From contig JAALLE010000028.1 in assembly GCA_011087605.1 (NCBI GenBank), positions 1 through 42,525 of the forward strand: a stretch of 42,525 bases of DNA. The letters are read 5' to 3'. Positions 1 through 9,145 of this stretch are shown here, piece after piece. Source of the DNA: Hyphomicrobiales bacterium. Its GTDB lineage: Bacteria; Pseudomonadota; Alphaproteobacteria; Rhizobiales; Rhizobiaceae. The stretch's first letter is position 1; each line of letters starts with the position of its first letter. The position numbers were made by a program, and so were the translations under genes. The notes below the pieces were generated by a model. That model worked only from the letters and a program-made list of their open reading frames with translations. It did no database searches and was not told the DNA's origin.

Positions 1-52
1 CGTCTGATGGGCCGTCTATAAAAGCATCAGGTTGGGGTAGCTGGGTAGTTAC

Positions 53-309
53 AATATTTTCGGTGACATGGCGCTGATTGAGGAACTGCATCAGCCGCAG
101 GTGGGCATTGTGCCGATCGGTGATCGTTTCACCATGGGGGCGCCGTGGCGGCTTTGGCCTGCAAGCGCTATTTCAACTTCAAAACAGTTGTGCCTTGCCA
201 TTATGGTACATTCCCGCTGATCGACCCCAATGCCGATAAATTCGTTGAGGCGATGGACAATCACGAATCGGTACGCGTTGCGACCATTGGAGAGCCGATG
301 TCGGTTTAG
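53..309 (+). pseudogene. UPF0173 metal-dependent hydrolase, 3' fragment with frameshift
   Basis: This is the C-terminal part of a metallo-beta-lactamase-fold hydrolase of the UPF0173 family; the substrate is unknown. Reading from base 53 gives [12 protein letters not shown] and then IGDRFTMG, a family hallmark. The frame then shifts at the G run 136-140. The next frame (from 142) continues [22 protein letters not shown] and a C-terminus ending at TAG 307-309. One missing G in the run would restore a continuous [10 protein letters not shown] segment, so a sequencing error is as likely as a true mutation. The 5' part is missing: upstream of base 53 the frame has a stop (38-40) and the sequence no longer resembles the family. 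The family assignment is fairly secure; intactness in the genome cannot be judged here. Confidence 0.65.
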
Positions 310-572
310 AAGGACTATATTCGGACAATTGTTACTCGGCGTGACATATCGCACGGAGTAAATGTCTGGCGATGGCTAATCTGATCTCATTCAACCAATC
401 AGAATGGGAACAGGACAGTGAAAAAACACCTCATAGCCATGACAGTCTTTACACTTGTCCCTGGAACTCTGAGCGGTGGCACCCGTGCACCAGACAAATA
501 TATTGGGGATTTACGCGTCGTCGACTCGCGGTTAGAACGGGCGCAGAAATTTAGCTCCGGGAAAGCCCCCCA

Positions 573-860
573 ATGTCAGTTGATACAGCCACAGTCAAAC
601 GTGTCGCAAAACTATCCCGCATTGCCATCACAGATGAACGTGCCGAAAGCATGCAGTCTGAACTGAATACGATCCTTGGATTTGTAGAACAGTTACAAGA
701 AGTGGATGTTGAGGGTGTAGAGCCCATGACATCCGTTGTTGATATGGTGATGCGCAAGCGCCGCGATGAAATTAGCGACGGTAATAAAGCCGAAGATGTC
801 ACCGCCAATGCACCCATGAGTGAAGATAATTTCTTTATGGTGCCAAAGGTGGTGGAGTAA
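573..860 (+). CDS. gatC: Asp-tRNA(Asn)/Glu-tRNA(Gln) amidotransferase subunit C
   Basis: This 95-residue protein is the small stabilising subunit of the GatCAB amidotransferase, which converts Glu-tRNA(Gln) and/or Asp-tRNA(Asn) to the amidated forms in the cytoplasm. The N-terminus has the usual [12 protein letters not shown] helix, then [15 protein letters not shown], the [10 protein letters not shown] segment and a C-terminus ending FFMVPKVVE, all typical of GatC, and the length is normal. The ATG at 573 is supported by family alignment; the ribosome-binding site is weak. It lies 144 bp upstream of gatA and is probably co-transcribed with gatA and gatB. Confidence 0.95.
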   Translation: MSVDTATVKRVAKLSRIAITDERAESMQSELNTILGFVEQLQEVDVEGVEPMTSVVDMVMRKRRDEISDGNKAEDVTANAPMSEDNFFMVPKVVE

Positions 861-1004
861 ATCCCAAACATTGGAACCCGAGTTGCCGCTGTTGGCGGTG
901 GCGTAAAAATTTCATCCTGGACAACAATTTCCTTTCGTCACCCAGCTGTTGCACAGAACTCCGCACAGTCCCGCCGTGGCGATATTTAGAAAACTGCAAG
1001 AATA

Positions 1005-2498
1005 ATGACCGATCTGACCAAACTGACAATTGCGCAATTGCGAGACGGCTACAAAGCCAAGGAATTTACCTCCGTTGAGGCGACACAGGCCTATGTGGAT
1101 GCAATTGACGCCCACAACGCCGCCTTTAATGCATATATTGCAGTAACGCCGGACATAGCGCTGAAACAGGCAGCGGCGGCTGATGCAAAAATTGCATCTG
1201 ACAATGCCGGTAAGCTGGAGGGAATCCCGGTCGGCATCAAGGATCTGTATTCGACCCGTGGTGTTCACACCCAAGCATGTTCCCATATTCTGGACGGATT
1301 TAAGCCCCGCTATGAAGCAACCGTCACACAAAACATGTTTGACGATGGTGCGGTGATGTTGGGCAAACTGAACATGGATGAATTCGCCATGGGTTCTTCC
1401 AACGAGACTTCCTATTATGGTGCAGTCACCAACCCGTGGAAGCGGGAAGGGGAGCGCACAGATAATGGCACCGCGCTGGTGCCCGGTGGTTCTTCGGGTG
1501 GCTCGGCTGCTGCTGTCGCAGCCCATCTTTGTGCCGGGGCCACAGCATCTGATACGGGCGGATCAATTCGCCAGCCGGCTGCGTTTACCGGAACCGTGGG
1601 AATGAAGCCAACCTATGGTCGTTGTTCGCGTTTTGGTATGGTGGCGTTTGCCTCGTCACTGGATCAGGCTGGTCCGATCAGCCGGGATGTGCGCGATGCC
1701 GCGATCATGCTCGGCTCAATGGCCAGCGCAGACCCCCGTGATACAACTTGTGCAGATTTGCCAGTGCCGGATTATGAGGCGGCGATTGGCAAAAGCATCA
1801 AGGGCATGCGTGTTGGCATTCCAAGTGAATACAGACTTGACGGCATGCCCGATGAAATCGAGCAGCTTTGGGAGCAGGGCAAAGCCATGTTGCGCGATGC
1901 CGGGGCAGAAATCGTCGACATTTCGCTGCCCCACACCAAATACGCTCTGCCAGCCTATTATATTGTGGCGCCTGCTGAAGCCTCTTCCAATCTGGCCCGC
2001 TATGACGGTGTTAAATATGGTCTGCGCGTCGACGGTAAGAATATTGAAGAAATGTATGAAAACACCCGCGCGGCGGGATTTGGTGAAGAAGTCAAACGCC
2101 GCATTCTGATTGGCACTTATGTGCTGTCGGCCGGCTTTTACGACGCCTACTACACCCGTGCACAGAAAGTGCGCACCTTGATCAAACGGGATTTCGAGCT
2201 GTGTTTTGATGCTGGCGTCGACTGTATCCTGACACCGGCAACACCGTCCGCAGCTTTTGCCATTGGTGATAAGGAAATGGCCGCCGATCCGGTCAAAATG
2301 TATCTCAATGATGTTTTCACCGTAACCGTCAATATGGCCGGCCTGCCGGGCATTGCCGTTCCTGCGGGTCTGGACAATCAAGGTCTGCCGCTTGGACTGC
2401 AGCTTATCGGCCGCCCATTTGAAGAGGAAACGCTGTTTCAGGCTGGTTCCGTCATCGAGGCGGCGGCCGGACACTTCCTTCCTGAAAAGTGGTGGTAA
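1005..2498 (+). CDS. gatA: Asp-tRNA(Asn)/Glu-tRNA(Gln) amidotransferase subunit A
   Basis: GatA is the amidase-signature subunit that hydrolyses glutamine to supply ammonia to GatB. The 497-residue length is normal. The catalytic Ser-cisSer-Lys triad is visible: Lys79 in GIPVGIKD, Ser163 in [11 protein letters not shown], and Ser187 in [11 protein letters not shown], with the same 24-residue spacing between the serines as in characterised GatA. The 144-bp interval after gatC holds no other gene that I can see. The start ATG follows a weak purine tract (GCAAGAATA). Confidence 0.97.
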   Translation: MTDLTKLTIAQLRDGYKAKEFTSVEATQAYVDAIDAHNAAFNAYIAVTPDIALKQAAAADAKIASDNAGKLEGIPVGIKDLYSTRGVHTQACSHILDGFKPRYEATVTQNMFDDGAVMLGKLNMDEFAMGSSNETSYYGAVTNPWKREGERTDNGTALVPGGSSGGSAAAVAAHLCAGATASDTGGSIRQPAAFTGTVGMKPTYGRCSRFGMVAFASSLDQAGPISRDVRDAAIMLGSMASADPRDTTCADLPVPDYEAAIGKSIKGMRVGIPSEYRLDGMPDEIEQLWEQGKAMLRDAGAEIVDISLPHTKYALPAYYIVAPAEASSNLARYDGVKYGLRVDGKNIEEMYENTRAAGFGEEVKRRILIGTYVLSAGFYDAYYTRAQKVRTLIKRDFELCFDAGVDCILTPATPSAAFAIGDKEMAADPVKMYLNDVFTVTVNMAGLPGIAVPAGLDNQGLPLGLQLIGRPFEEETLFQAGSVIEAAAGHFLPEKWW

Positions 2499-2558
2499 TT
2501 CGAAAATCCACTTCCTCAAGGCAAATAGAATTTCAAGCACAGGATTCAGCTGAACAAA

Positions 2559-4055
2559 ATGACCGGACTTGTTGATACCCGCACGCCAAACCCCAAAAAC
2601 TTCTTTCCCGGAGACGATCACGACTGGGAACTGGTTATTGGGTTGGAAGTGCATGCCCAGGTTACCTCAAACGCCAAACTCTTTTCCGGTGCCTCCACCG
2701 AATTTGGCAATGAGCAAAATGCCAATGTGTCGCTGGTTGATGCGGCCATGCCGGGCATGCTGCCGGTAATCAACGAGGCATGTGTTCGTCAGGCCGTAAA
2801 AACCGGTTTGGGGCTCAATGCCCAGATCAATAATCGCTCGGTGTTTGACCGCAAGAACTATTTTTATCCGGATCTGCCACAAGGCTACCAGATTTCCCAA
2901 CTGTACCACCCCATTGTCGGGGAGGGCGTGGTTACTATTCAGGTCGGGCCGGACAAGCAGGGCCAGTTTGAAAGCGTTGAAATTGGAATTGAGCGTCTGC
3001 ATCTTGAGCAGGATGCTGGAAAGTCGATGCATGATCAGCATCCAACTATGAGCTTTGTTGATCTGAACCGCTCGGGTGTTGCGCTGATGGAGATCGTCTC
3101 CAAGCCGGATATTCGCTCGATAGATGAAGCCAAGGCCTATATAACCAAATTGCGCTCGATCCTGCGCTATCTTGGCACTTGCGACGGCAATATGGATCAG
3201 GGCTCGATGCGTGCCGACGTCAATGTTTCGGTGCGTAAACCCGGCGGAGAATTCGGCACGCGGTGCGAAATCAAAAACGTCAACTCTATCCGTTTCATGG
3301 GTCAGGCAATCGACTATGAAGCACGGCGTCAGATTGATATTCTGGAAGAAGGCGGCACGATTGATCAGGAAACCCGCCTGTTTGATCCAAACAAGGGCGA
3401 AACCCGTTCCATGCGGTCCAAGGAAGAGGCGCATGACTACCGCTATTTCCCTGATCCAGACTTGCTTCCCCTGGAATTTGATGACGCCTATGTGGACCAA
3501 ATTCGCGCCGAACTGCCGGAATTGCCCGACGCCAAACGCATCCGCTTCATGGACGAAGGTCTGTCAGAATATGATGCTTCGATTCTTGTTTCAGACAAGT
3601 CGATCGCTGACTTTTTTGAAAAAGTGGTGGAAGGCCGCGATGCTAAAGTATCCGCAAACTGGGTCATCAATGACCTGCTCGGCGCGTTGAACAAGGCGGG
3701 AAAAAGTCTTGAAGAGTCTCCTGTATCTGCAACTCAATTGGGAGGCATTATCAACCTCATCAAAGATGGTACGATCAGCGGTAAGATTGCCAAGGATTTG
3801 TTTGAGATCGTCTGGAATGAGGGTGGTGACCCGGCGAAAATCGTCGATGAGCGTGGCATGGCACAGGTAACCGACACCGGAGCGATCGAAGCTGCCGTTG
3901 ATGAGATTATCGCCGCAAATCCTGATAAGGTGCAGCAGGCAATTGAAAAGCCCAACATGATCGGTTGGTTCGTCGGGCAGGTGATGAAGGCAACCGGAGG
4001 CAAAGCCAATCCGCAAGCCGTCAATGAGTTGCTGCGCAAGAAAATTAATGGCTAG
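2559..4055 (+). CDS. gatB: Asp-tRNA(Asn)/Glu-tRNA(Gln) amidotransferase subunit B
   Basis: GatB is the kinase/amidotransferase subunit that phosphorylates the tRNA-linked carboxylate and transfers ammonia to it. At 498 residues it is full length. The signature [20 protein letters not shown] is near residue 25, followed by the [19 protein letters not shown] motif near residue 95, [15 protein letters not shown] near residue 170, and a C-terminal YqeY-like helical tail (from about residue 350) used for tRNA binding. It follows gatA by 60 bp, completing the gatC-gatA-gatB cluster. Confidence 0.97.
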   Translation: MTGLVDTRTPNPKNFFPGDDHDWELVIGLEVHAQVTSNAKLFSGASTEFGNEQNANVSLVDAAMPGMLPVINEACVRQAVKTGLGLNAQINNRSVFDRKNYFYPDLPQGYQISQLYHPIVGEGVVTIQVGPDKQGQFESVEIGIERLHLEQDAGKSMHDQHPTMSFVDLNRSGVALMEIVSKPDIRSIDEAKAYITKLRSILRYLGTCDGNMDQGSMRADVNVSVRKPGGEFGTRCEIKNVNSIRFMGQAIDYEARRQIDILEEGGTIDQETRLFDPNKGETRSMRSKEEAHDYRYFPDPDLLPLEFDDAYVDQIRAELPELPDAKRIRFMDEGLSEYDASILVSDKSIADFFEKVVEGRDAKVSANWVINDLLGALNKAGKSLEESPVSATQLGGIINLIKDGTISGKIAKDLFEIVWNEGGDPAKIVDERGMAQVTDTGAIEAAVDEIIAANPDKVQQAIEKPNMIGWFVGQVMKATGGKANPQAVNELLRKKING

Positions 4056-4092
4056 CCCGTTTTCGGACCAATTTTAAGCAGGAGTATTTCAG

Positions 4093-4914
4093 ATGAGCAC
4101 TTCCGAAATATCCGCCACTGAAAAGGCTACTTTCCACCGCGATGGTGTTGTGGTTCTGCACGACGTGCTCAGTCCACAATGGCTGGACCGACTCGCAGAT
4201 GCCATCAAGAAAAACCTGGCAGATCCAGGCCCGTTTGGAAAAAACCACGCCGAAGAAGGTGGTGCCTATTTCGGCGACTATGTGAACTGGCAGCGCATTC
4301 CCGATTTTATCAACGTGGCAAAATCGGGACCATTGGGTCAGGTAGCCGGAGAACTGATGGGTGCCAAACAGGTTCAATTCTTTCATGAGCACGTTCTGGT
4401 CAAGGAACCCGGCAACAGTTCCGCCACGCCATGGCATCAGGACATGCCCTATTATTGTGTGGACTGCCCAAAAACTGTCAGTCTTTGGGTGCCGCTTGAC
4501 CCGGTTGGTCGCTCCGAAAGCCTCAATTTTCTAAAAGGCTCGCATTTGGGGAAAACCACCTACATGCCGCGGCGCTTCAAAACACTGGAACCACTGGAAG
4601 GTGATACGACGCAATATCAAGCGTTTCCACCAATTGACGAATACAGCGACAAAATCGCCTCATACGCGGTTAATCCCGGTGATGTTCTGGCGTTTGATTT
4701 TCACACCCTGCACGACGCACCCGCCAATCCGACGGACACGCGTCGCCGGGCGATCAGTTTTCGGTTTGTCGGCGAAAATGCCCGTTATGTGACCCGCCCC
4801 CACGACGTCTCACCGCCGTTCCCGGAATTGGGCCTGAAGTTGTATATGAACGACCCGTTGCCGGAAGACTGGTTCCCAACAGTGTGGGAAAAGCCCGGCG
4901 CCCGCCACTCCTGA
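4093..4914 (+). CDS. Phytanoyl-CoA dioxygenase (PhyH) family oxygenase
   Basis: This 273-residue protein belongs to the PhyH branch of Fe(II)/2-oxoglutarate-dependent oxygenases. The iron facial triad is readable as His115 and Asp117 in TPWHQDMPYY and His207 in FHTLHDAPAN, with an arginine cluster at about residue 217-219 (TRRRAISFRF) available for 2-oxoglutarate. The ATG at 4093 has a good ribosome-binding site (AGCAGGAG). The gene is 37 bp downstream of gatB but is probably functionally unrelated; it converges on the reductase at 4925 with a 10-bp gap. Substrate is unknown: PhyH homologues act on acyl-CoAs, ectoine and many small metabolites. Confidence 0.85.
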   Translation: MSTSEISATEKATFHRDGVVVLHDVLSPQWLDRLADAIKKNLADPGPFGKNHAEEGGAYFGDYVNWQRIPDFINVAKSGPLGQVAGELMGAKQVQFFHEHVLVKEPGNSSATPWHQDMPYYCVDCPKTVSLWVPLDPVGRSESLNFLKGSHLGKTTYMPRRFKTLEPLEGDTTQYQAFPPIDEYSDKIASYAVNPGDVLAFDFHTLHDAPANPTDTRRRAISFRFVGENARYVTRPHDVSPPFPELGLKLYMNDPLPEDWFPTVWEKPGARHS

Positions 4915-4924
4915 ATAAAACGGC

Positions 4925-5803
4925 CTATTTGCCGGTTGCTTCCAGCCGGGCGAGCAGAGCGCTTGTATCCCAGCGACTGCCGCCCATGCGCTGAATTTCA
5001 GCGTAGAACTGGTCAACCAATGCAGTAACCGGTAGCGAAACGCCTTGTGCATTGCCTTCTTCCAAACAGATCGCCAGATCCTTGCGCATCCAGTCGATGG
5101 CGAAGCCGTGCTCATAATCACCGGCATCCATGGTGGTGTGGCGGTTTTCCATCTGCCAGGAACCAGCCGCGCCCTTGGAAATCACGTCGACCACTTTGGC
5201 GATATCGAGACCCGCGGCCTTGCCAAGATGTATGGCTTCTGAGAGGCCCTGAACCAGTCCGGCAATGCAAATCTGGTTCATCATTTTGGTGAGTTGTCCG
5301 GCCCCGACATCCCCCATCAAACCAACCATGCGCGCATAGCATTCAATCACCGGCTTGGCTGTGTCGAAAGTCGCCTGATCACCACCAACCATGACGGTCA
5401 AAATGCCGTTTTCAGCGCCTGCCTGGCCGCCGGATACGGGGGCATCGAGGAAGCCAAATCCCTTTTCGCCAGCAACCGCATGGAGTTCTCTGGCAACATT
5501 GGCAGAGGCCGTTGTGTTATCGACAAAAATCGCCCCCGGCTTAATCGCCTGGAAAGCCCCATCATCGCCGATTGTTACTGATCGAAGGTCATTATCATTG
5601 CCAACACAGCAGAAAATGAAGTCTGCGTCCTTGGCGGCGGCCGCCGGTGTGGTTGCGAAGTCTCCACCATATTCGGCAGCCCATTTTTCGGCCTTTGCAG
5701 TGGTGCGATTATAGACGGTAACGTCGTGGCCGCCTTTGGTTTTCAGATAACCCGCCATGGGATATCCCATCACGCCCAATCCAATAAATGCAGTTTTTGC
5801 CAT
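4925..5803 (-). CDS. NAD(P)-dependent 3-hydroxyisobutyrate dehydrogenase-family reductase
   Basis: This 292-residue beta-hydroxyacid dehydrogenase belongs to the family of 3-hydroxyisobutyrate dehydrogenase, tartronate semialdehyde reductase and GLYR1-type enzymes. Features are the N-terminal Rossmann motif FIGLGVMGYPMAGYL (residues 6-20), the substrate loop DAPVSGGQAGAENG (about 120-133), and the catalytic Lys173 with Asn176 in GQLTKMMNQI. The ATG at 5803 has an AAGGA ribosome-binding site. The exact substrate cannot be fixed from sequence; semialdehyde or 2-hydroxymethyl acid reduction is likely. Confidence 0.85.
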   Translation of the reverse strand: MAKTAFIGLGVMGYPMAGYLKTKGGHDVTVYNRTTAKAEKWAAEYGGDFATTPAAAAKDADFIFCCVGNDNDLRSVTIGDDGAFQAIKPGAIFVDNTTASANVARELHAVAGEKGFGFLDAPVSGGQAGAENGILTVMVGGDQATFDTAKPVIECYARMVGLMGDVGAGQLTKMMNQICIAGLVQGLSEAIHLGKAAGLDIAKVVDVISKGAAGSWQMENRHTTMDAGDYEHGFAIDWMRKDLAICLEEGNAQGVSLPVTALVDQFYAEIQRMGGSRWDTSALLARLEATGK

Positions 5804-5887
5804 GGGTTTGATCCTTCGATATTTTTGGTTTTCTCGTTTGTAAGTATGCGGCTTGATGGGTCAACCGCAGAAAATGGTTTTGTCGGT

Positions 5888-7168
5888 TCAAAATCCGCTA
5901 AAGGGCAAAAATGATACCGGTTCACCCTGTTTGAGTTCTGTAACGTGTTCTGGAATCTCGATCAGCCCGTCTGATTCCCGCAGCGAGGAGATAAGTCCGG
6001 AGCCGTCTGAGTGATATTTGTGAAGGCTCAGATCGCCATTTTCATCAGGGACCAACTTGCCGCGCAGAAACTCTCGTCTGTCAGGCTTTTTTTTGGCAAT
6101 CGAAAAACCGGCGGGAATCCTATAGCGCACAGGTGTTGGCCACTCACTTCCAGCCAGACGAAGCAACGCTGGTTGCGTATAGAGCAAAAAGCAGACCATA
6201 GCTGCCACCGGATTGCCAGGCAGGCCAAAAAACAAGCAATCGCCCTGATCCGAGGGACGCTTTAACTGGCCGAATATCATCGGTCGGCCGGGTTTAATCG
6301 CCAATTGCCACAGGTGACGTTTGCCCAATTTGTCGAGGGTCGAGACCATGTGGTCTTCCGTGCCACGAGAGGCGCCACCTGTGGTGATAATGACATCATG
6401 TTGCTCCGCGGCATCGCGGATGGCTGCCTCGGCCAGATGAGCCTCGTCGCGGATAATGCCGAGAAGCGAGATTTTCACCGGCAAATGTTGGCAAAGTGCA
6501 TGGATCAACGGCTGATTTGCATCATAAACTTCACCGGGCCGCAGCGGGTCTGAACTTTCGCCGGGCACCCGCATCTCGTCTCCGTTGGAAAAAAGCGCCA
6601 CCTTCAGGCGCTTGCAGACTGGTATCTGATCAATTCCGATTGAAGCTATCGCGGCCAGATCGGCAGCGGAAAGCCGCTTTCGTTTTTCGACCACCCGTGC
6701 ACCGACTTTCAGATCTTCGCCCTTCAGGCGGCAATTGGCGCCATTCTTCAATCCGGTTGGAATTTGCACCTTGTTGTCTTGCAAATCGCAGTCTTCCTGC
6801 ATGGCGACGGTCTGGGCGCCCGCCGGCATCGGGGCTCCCGTAAAAATGCGCACCGCCGTGCCGGGAACAAGTTCTGCGGGGTCGAGATCACCGGCGGCAA
6901 TGCGGCCAGAAAGCGGCATTGGCTCGGCGGTTTGATCAGCGCTGTTGAAGGCATATCCGTCGACCGCAGAGTTCGTGTGAAGAGGAACTTCGTGTGGGGC
7001 CAGAATATCTTCAGCCAGCACTCGGCCAAGTCCTGCGCTGGCGGCAATCACTTCCTCACCCACCATGGGCGTCAGACGCTGCTGCAACAAATTCAGCGCC
7101 TCATCATGACGCAACCGATCCTTGTCGTGCAAAAAGCAGTCATTGATCAGGGACGGGATGTTGGTCAT
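5888..7168 (-). CDS. moeA: Molybdopterin molybdenumtransferase MoeA
   Basis: MoeA inserts molybdate into adenylylated molybdopterin, the last step of basic Moco synthesis. The 426-residue protein shows the N-terminal AEDILAPHEVPLHTNSAVDGYAF segment split across residues 51-73, the PAGAQTVAMQEDC loop, and the central MoCF-binding domain with VIITTGGASRGTEDHM and KPGRPMIFG. GGASRGTEDH replaces the commoner GGVSVGEAD form. It is the last gene of the fdhD-mobA-mobB-moeA operon, and its ATG overlaps the mobB stop as ATGA (7165-7168), which implies translational coupling. Confidence 0.95.
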   Translation of the reverse strand: MTNIPSLINDCFLHDKDRLRHDEALNLLQQRLTPMVGEEVIAASAGLGRVLAEDILAPHEVPLHTNSAVDGYAFNSADQTAEPMPLSGRIAAGDLDPAELVPGTAVRIFTGAPMPAGAQTVAMQEDCDLQDNKVQIPTGLKNGANCRLKGEDLKVGARVVEKRKRLSAADLAAIASIGIDQIPVCKRLKVALFSNGDEMRVPGESSDPLRPGEVYDANQPLIHALCQHLPVKISLLGIIRDEAHLAEAAIRDAAEQHDVIITTGGASRGTEDHMVSTLDKLGKRHLWQLAIKPGRPMIFGQLKRPSDQGDCLFFGLPGNPVAAMVCFLLYTQPALLRLAGSEWPTPVRYRIPAGFSIAKKKPDRREFLRGKLVPDENGDLSLHKYHSDGSGLISSLRESDGLIEIPEHVTELKQGEPVSFLPFSGF

Positions 7169-7674
7169 GTTCTGACACCGGAAATCTGGATTATGAAATC
7201 GGCGATCGTCGTTATGTCATTCAAGTCAAATTGCGGCTTGTCACACTCTTCAAGTTGGGTGTCGGAGGCCACTGCGACGATGCCGGTATGGGTTTGCCAC
7301 AGCGGCGTCTCTTTGGCTGCGTCCTGTCGCACCGCCTCCAGTTTTTGAATATTGGCATTTTTGTAACCCTCAACCAGAATGAGGTCGCAGGGGCCTAGCT
7401 TGGCAACCATGGTCTGGAGACTGGGTTCCTCGGAATCAGTGGTGTTTTCATGCATAATTACCCACCGCTTTGAAGATACCAGCGCCACTTCGTGGGCACC
7501 GGCCTGGCGGTGGCCGAAGGAATCCGTTCCTTTCTGATCGACCGAAAAATTATGATGCGCGTGCTTTATCGTACTGACCGTCAGACCCCGTTTGGTAAAT
7601 TCCTCCACCAGCCCACAGACAAGAGTTGTTTTGCCGGAATTTTTCCAGCCGACGATCCCAAAAACCCTATTCAA
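7165..7674 (-). CDS. mobB: Molybdopterin-guanine dinucleotide biosynthesis protein MobB
   Basis: MobB is a GTP-binding P-loop protein that assists MobA in making the MGD form of the cofactor. I place the start at TTG 7674-7672, which gives 169 residues beginning MNRVFGIVGWKNSGKTT, with the P-loop at residues 9-17. An AAGGAA ribosome-binding site lies 7 nt upstream, inside the end of mobA, and the genes overlap by 8 bp. The open frame runs much further upstream, but that part is only the antisense-free shadow of mobA and has no MobB similarity. A later VEGYKN motif and the ATGA junction with moeA support the assignment. Confidence 0.88.
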   Translation of the reverse strand: MNRVFGIVGWKNSGKTTLVCGLVEEFTKRGLTVSTIKHAHHNFSVDQKGTDSFGHRQAGAHEVALVSSKRWVIMHENTTDSEEPSLQTMVAKLGPCDLILVEGYKNANIQKLEAVRQDAAKETPLWQTHTGIVAVASDTQLEECDKPQFDLNDITTIADFIIQISGVRT

Positions 7675-8290
7675 CGCGCAATTCCTTCGCCATGTCTTCT
7701 GCTGCCTCAAGGTCTTCAGGCGTATTGATATTAAAAAACGGATCGCTGTTCGGTTTGTCAAAATTGACACTGTGGAGCGAATAACGGTTGGCGAATTCCA
7801 AAATCTTTCGCTTGTCCTCGGCCACCAGAAAATGCTCCAGATCGTCCGCCAGGTGGATTGGCCAAAGCCCGAAGACGGGATGAATTCGCCCCATGCTGTC
7901 GGCCATAGCAATATCGCCCGACTGACGCACGGCATTTTGCAGTTCTTGAACCAGATTGTTTGGCAAAAATGGCGTATCGGCGGCGGCGGAAACCAGATGG
8001 GTAACGCCATTCAGCGTTGCTGCCCATCTCATTCCGGCAAGAATTCCGGCAAGCGGGCCGACAAATCCTTCAACTGTATCCGCCAAGACAGGCAGATCCA
8101 AAAATTCAAACCGCGTCGGGTCGCCATTGGCGTTGAGGGCCAGGTGGCTGGTTTGCGGATGCATCGCATCGGCCACCCAGGCCACCGGATGTTTGCCAGC
8201 CAGTTGCAGCAGGCTTTTTTCATTGCCACCCATGCGTCGCGACAATCCACCAGCAAGAATAACTCCGGCAATGTTCATGGCTTTATTCAT
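7667..8290 (-). CDS. mobA: Molybdenum cofactor guanylyltransferase MobA
   Basis: MobA transfers GMP from GTP to Mo-molybdopterin, producing the bis-MGD cofactor used by DMSO-reductase-family enzymes such as formate dehydrogenase. The 207-residue protein starts with VILAGGLSRRMGG and EKSLLQLAG, the nucleotidyltransferase loop (the usual DK is NEK here), and has AAADTPFLP as the metal-binding Asp segment and INTPEDL near the C-terminus. The start ATG overlaps the fdhD stop as ATGA (8287-8290). A second in-frame ATG four codons later is also possible. Confidence 0.95.
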   Translation of the reverse strand: MNKAMNIAGVILAGGLSRRMGGNEKSLLQLAGKHPVAWVADAMHPQTSHLALNANGDPTRFEFLDLPVLADTVEGFVGPLAGILAGMRWAATLNGVTHLVSAAADTPFLPNNLVQELQNAVRQSGDIAMADSMGRIHPVFGLWPIHLADDLEHFLVAEDKRKILEFANRYSLHSVNFDKPNSDPFFNINTPEDLEAAEDMAKELRVE

Positions 8291-9114
8291 TTTGTCTCAT
8301 CAAATTCGATTCGTTCTTCACCCGCCAATACCGTGAACCTTTTGCCGCGCGCGCGACCGATCAGCGTCAGACCGGATTGACGGGCCAATTCAACGCCCCA
8401 GGCAGTAAATCCGGATCGGGAAATCAATATTGGAATGCCCATCATGACAGTCTTTATCACCATTTCACTGGTCAGACGCCCGGTGGTGTAAAATATCTTG
8501 TCAGCGGGATCGGACTTGTTGACCGCCATCCAGCCGGCAATCTTGTCCACTGCGTTGTGGCGTCCCACATCTTCCATATAAACCAATGGTTTGTCGCCCT
8601 GACACAGGACGCAACCATGGATCGCACCAGCTTCAAGATAAAGGCTGGGAGTTGTGTTTATCTGATGCGTCAGCCGCCCGAGCCAGGACGTTTTAAGCTT
8701 TGCACTGCCGGATAGTTTGATGTCATCAAAAGCGTCAATAACATCGCCAAACACGGTGCCCTGGGCGCATCCGGATGTGCGAACTTTTTTCTTCAGTTTC
8801 TCCTCAAACCGGGTTTCAAAATCAGTTCGCACAATGACTACGCCCAATTCGTCATCATAGTCGATTTTCGATATCGGATCGCTGGGCTTCAACATATTCT
8901 GATTGATCAGATAGCCCAATGCGAGCAGGTCAGGGTGGTCTCCAATCGTCATCATAGTGACGATTTCCTGGCTGTTGAGATACAGGGTCAAAGGGCGTTC
9001 GGTGACGACGCGCAGGTCGACACTTTCGCCTTGCTCATTAATGCCGGTGACCGCGGCAGAGAGGCGTTCATCATTCGGTGCGGGACCCAGTAGCAGTTTG
9101 TGGCTGTCGCTCAT
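8287..9114 (-). CDS. fdhD: Formate dehydrogenase accessory sulfurtransferase FdhD
   Basis: FdhD carries sulfur from a cysteine desulfurase to the bis-MGD cofactor of formate dehydrogenase. The 275-residue protein shows ERPLTLYLNSQ near the N-terminus, TIGDHPDLLALGYL, HGCVLCQG, MEDVGRHNAVDKIAG and YTTGRLTSEM, all diagnostic. The swinging-loop motif reads TSGCAQGT: Cys116 is present, but the position three residues later, a cysteine in E. coli FdhD, is Gly119. It is the first clear cofactor gene of the operon. No formate dehydrogenase structural gene is present in the window. Confidence 0.95.
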   Translation of the reverse strand: MSDSHKLLLGPAPNDERLSAAVTGINEQGESVDLRVVTERPLTLYLNSQEIVTMMTIGDHPDLLALGYLINQNMLKPSDPISKIDYDDELGVVIVRTDFETRFEEKLKKKVRTSGCAQGTVFGDVIDAFDDIKLSGSAKLKTSWLGRLTHQINTTPSLYLEAGAIHGCVLCQGDKPLVYMEDVGRHNAVDKIAGWMAVNKSDPADKIFYTTGRLTSEMVIKTVMMGIPILISRSGFTAWGVELARQSGLTLIGRARGKRFTVLAGEERIEFDETK

Positions 9115-9145
9115 CTGATCTTTCTACGGAAAAACCTGATGCGGT

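Noticed and set aside
912-1526. Long minus-strand ORF opposite gatC/gatA
   Set aside because: It is antisense to well-supported gatA with Cys/Gly-rich, family-less sequence; a shadow frame.
1716-2654. 312-codon minus-strand ORF opposite gatA
   Set aside because: Overlaps gatA almost entirely and shows no domain or plausible composition.
7675-8010. N-terminal extension of mobB
   Set aside because: It would overlap mobA and place 112 unrelated residues before the MobB P-loop; the TTG at 7674 with AAGGAA is a better start.
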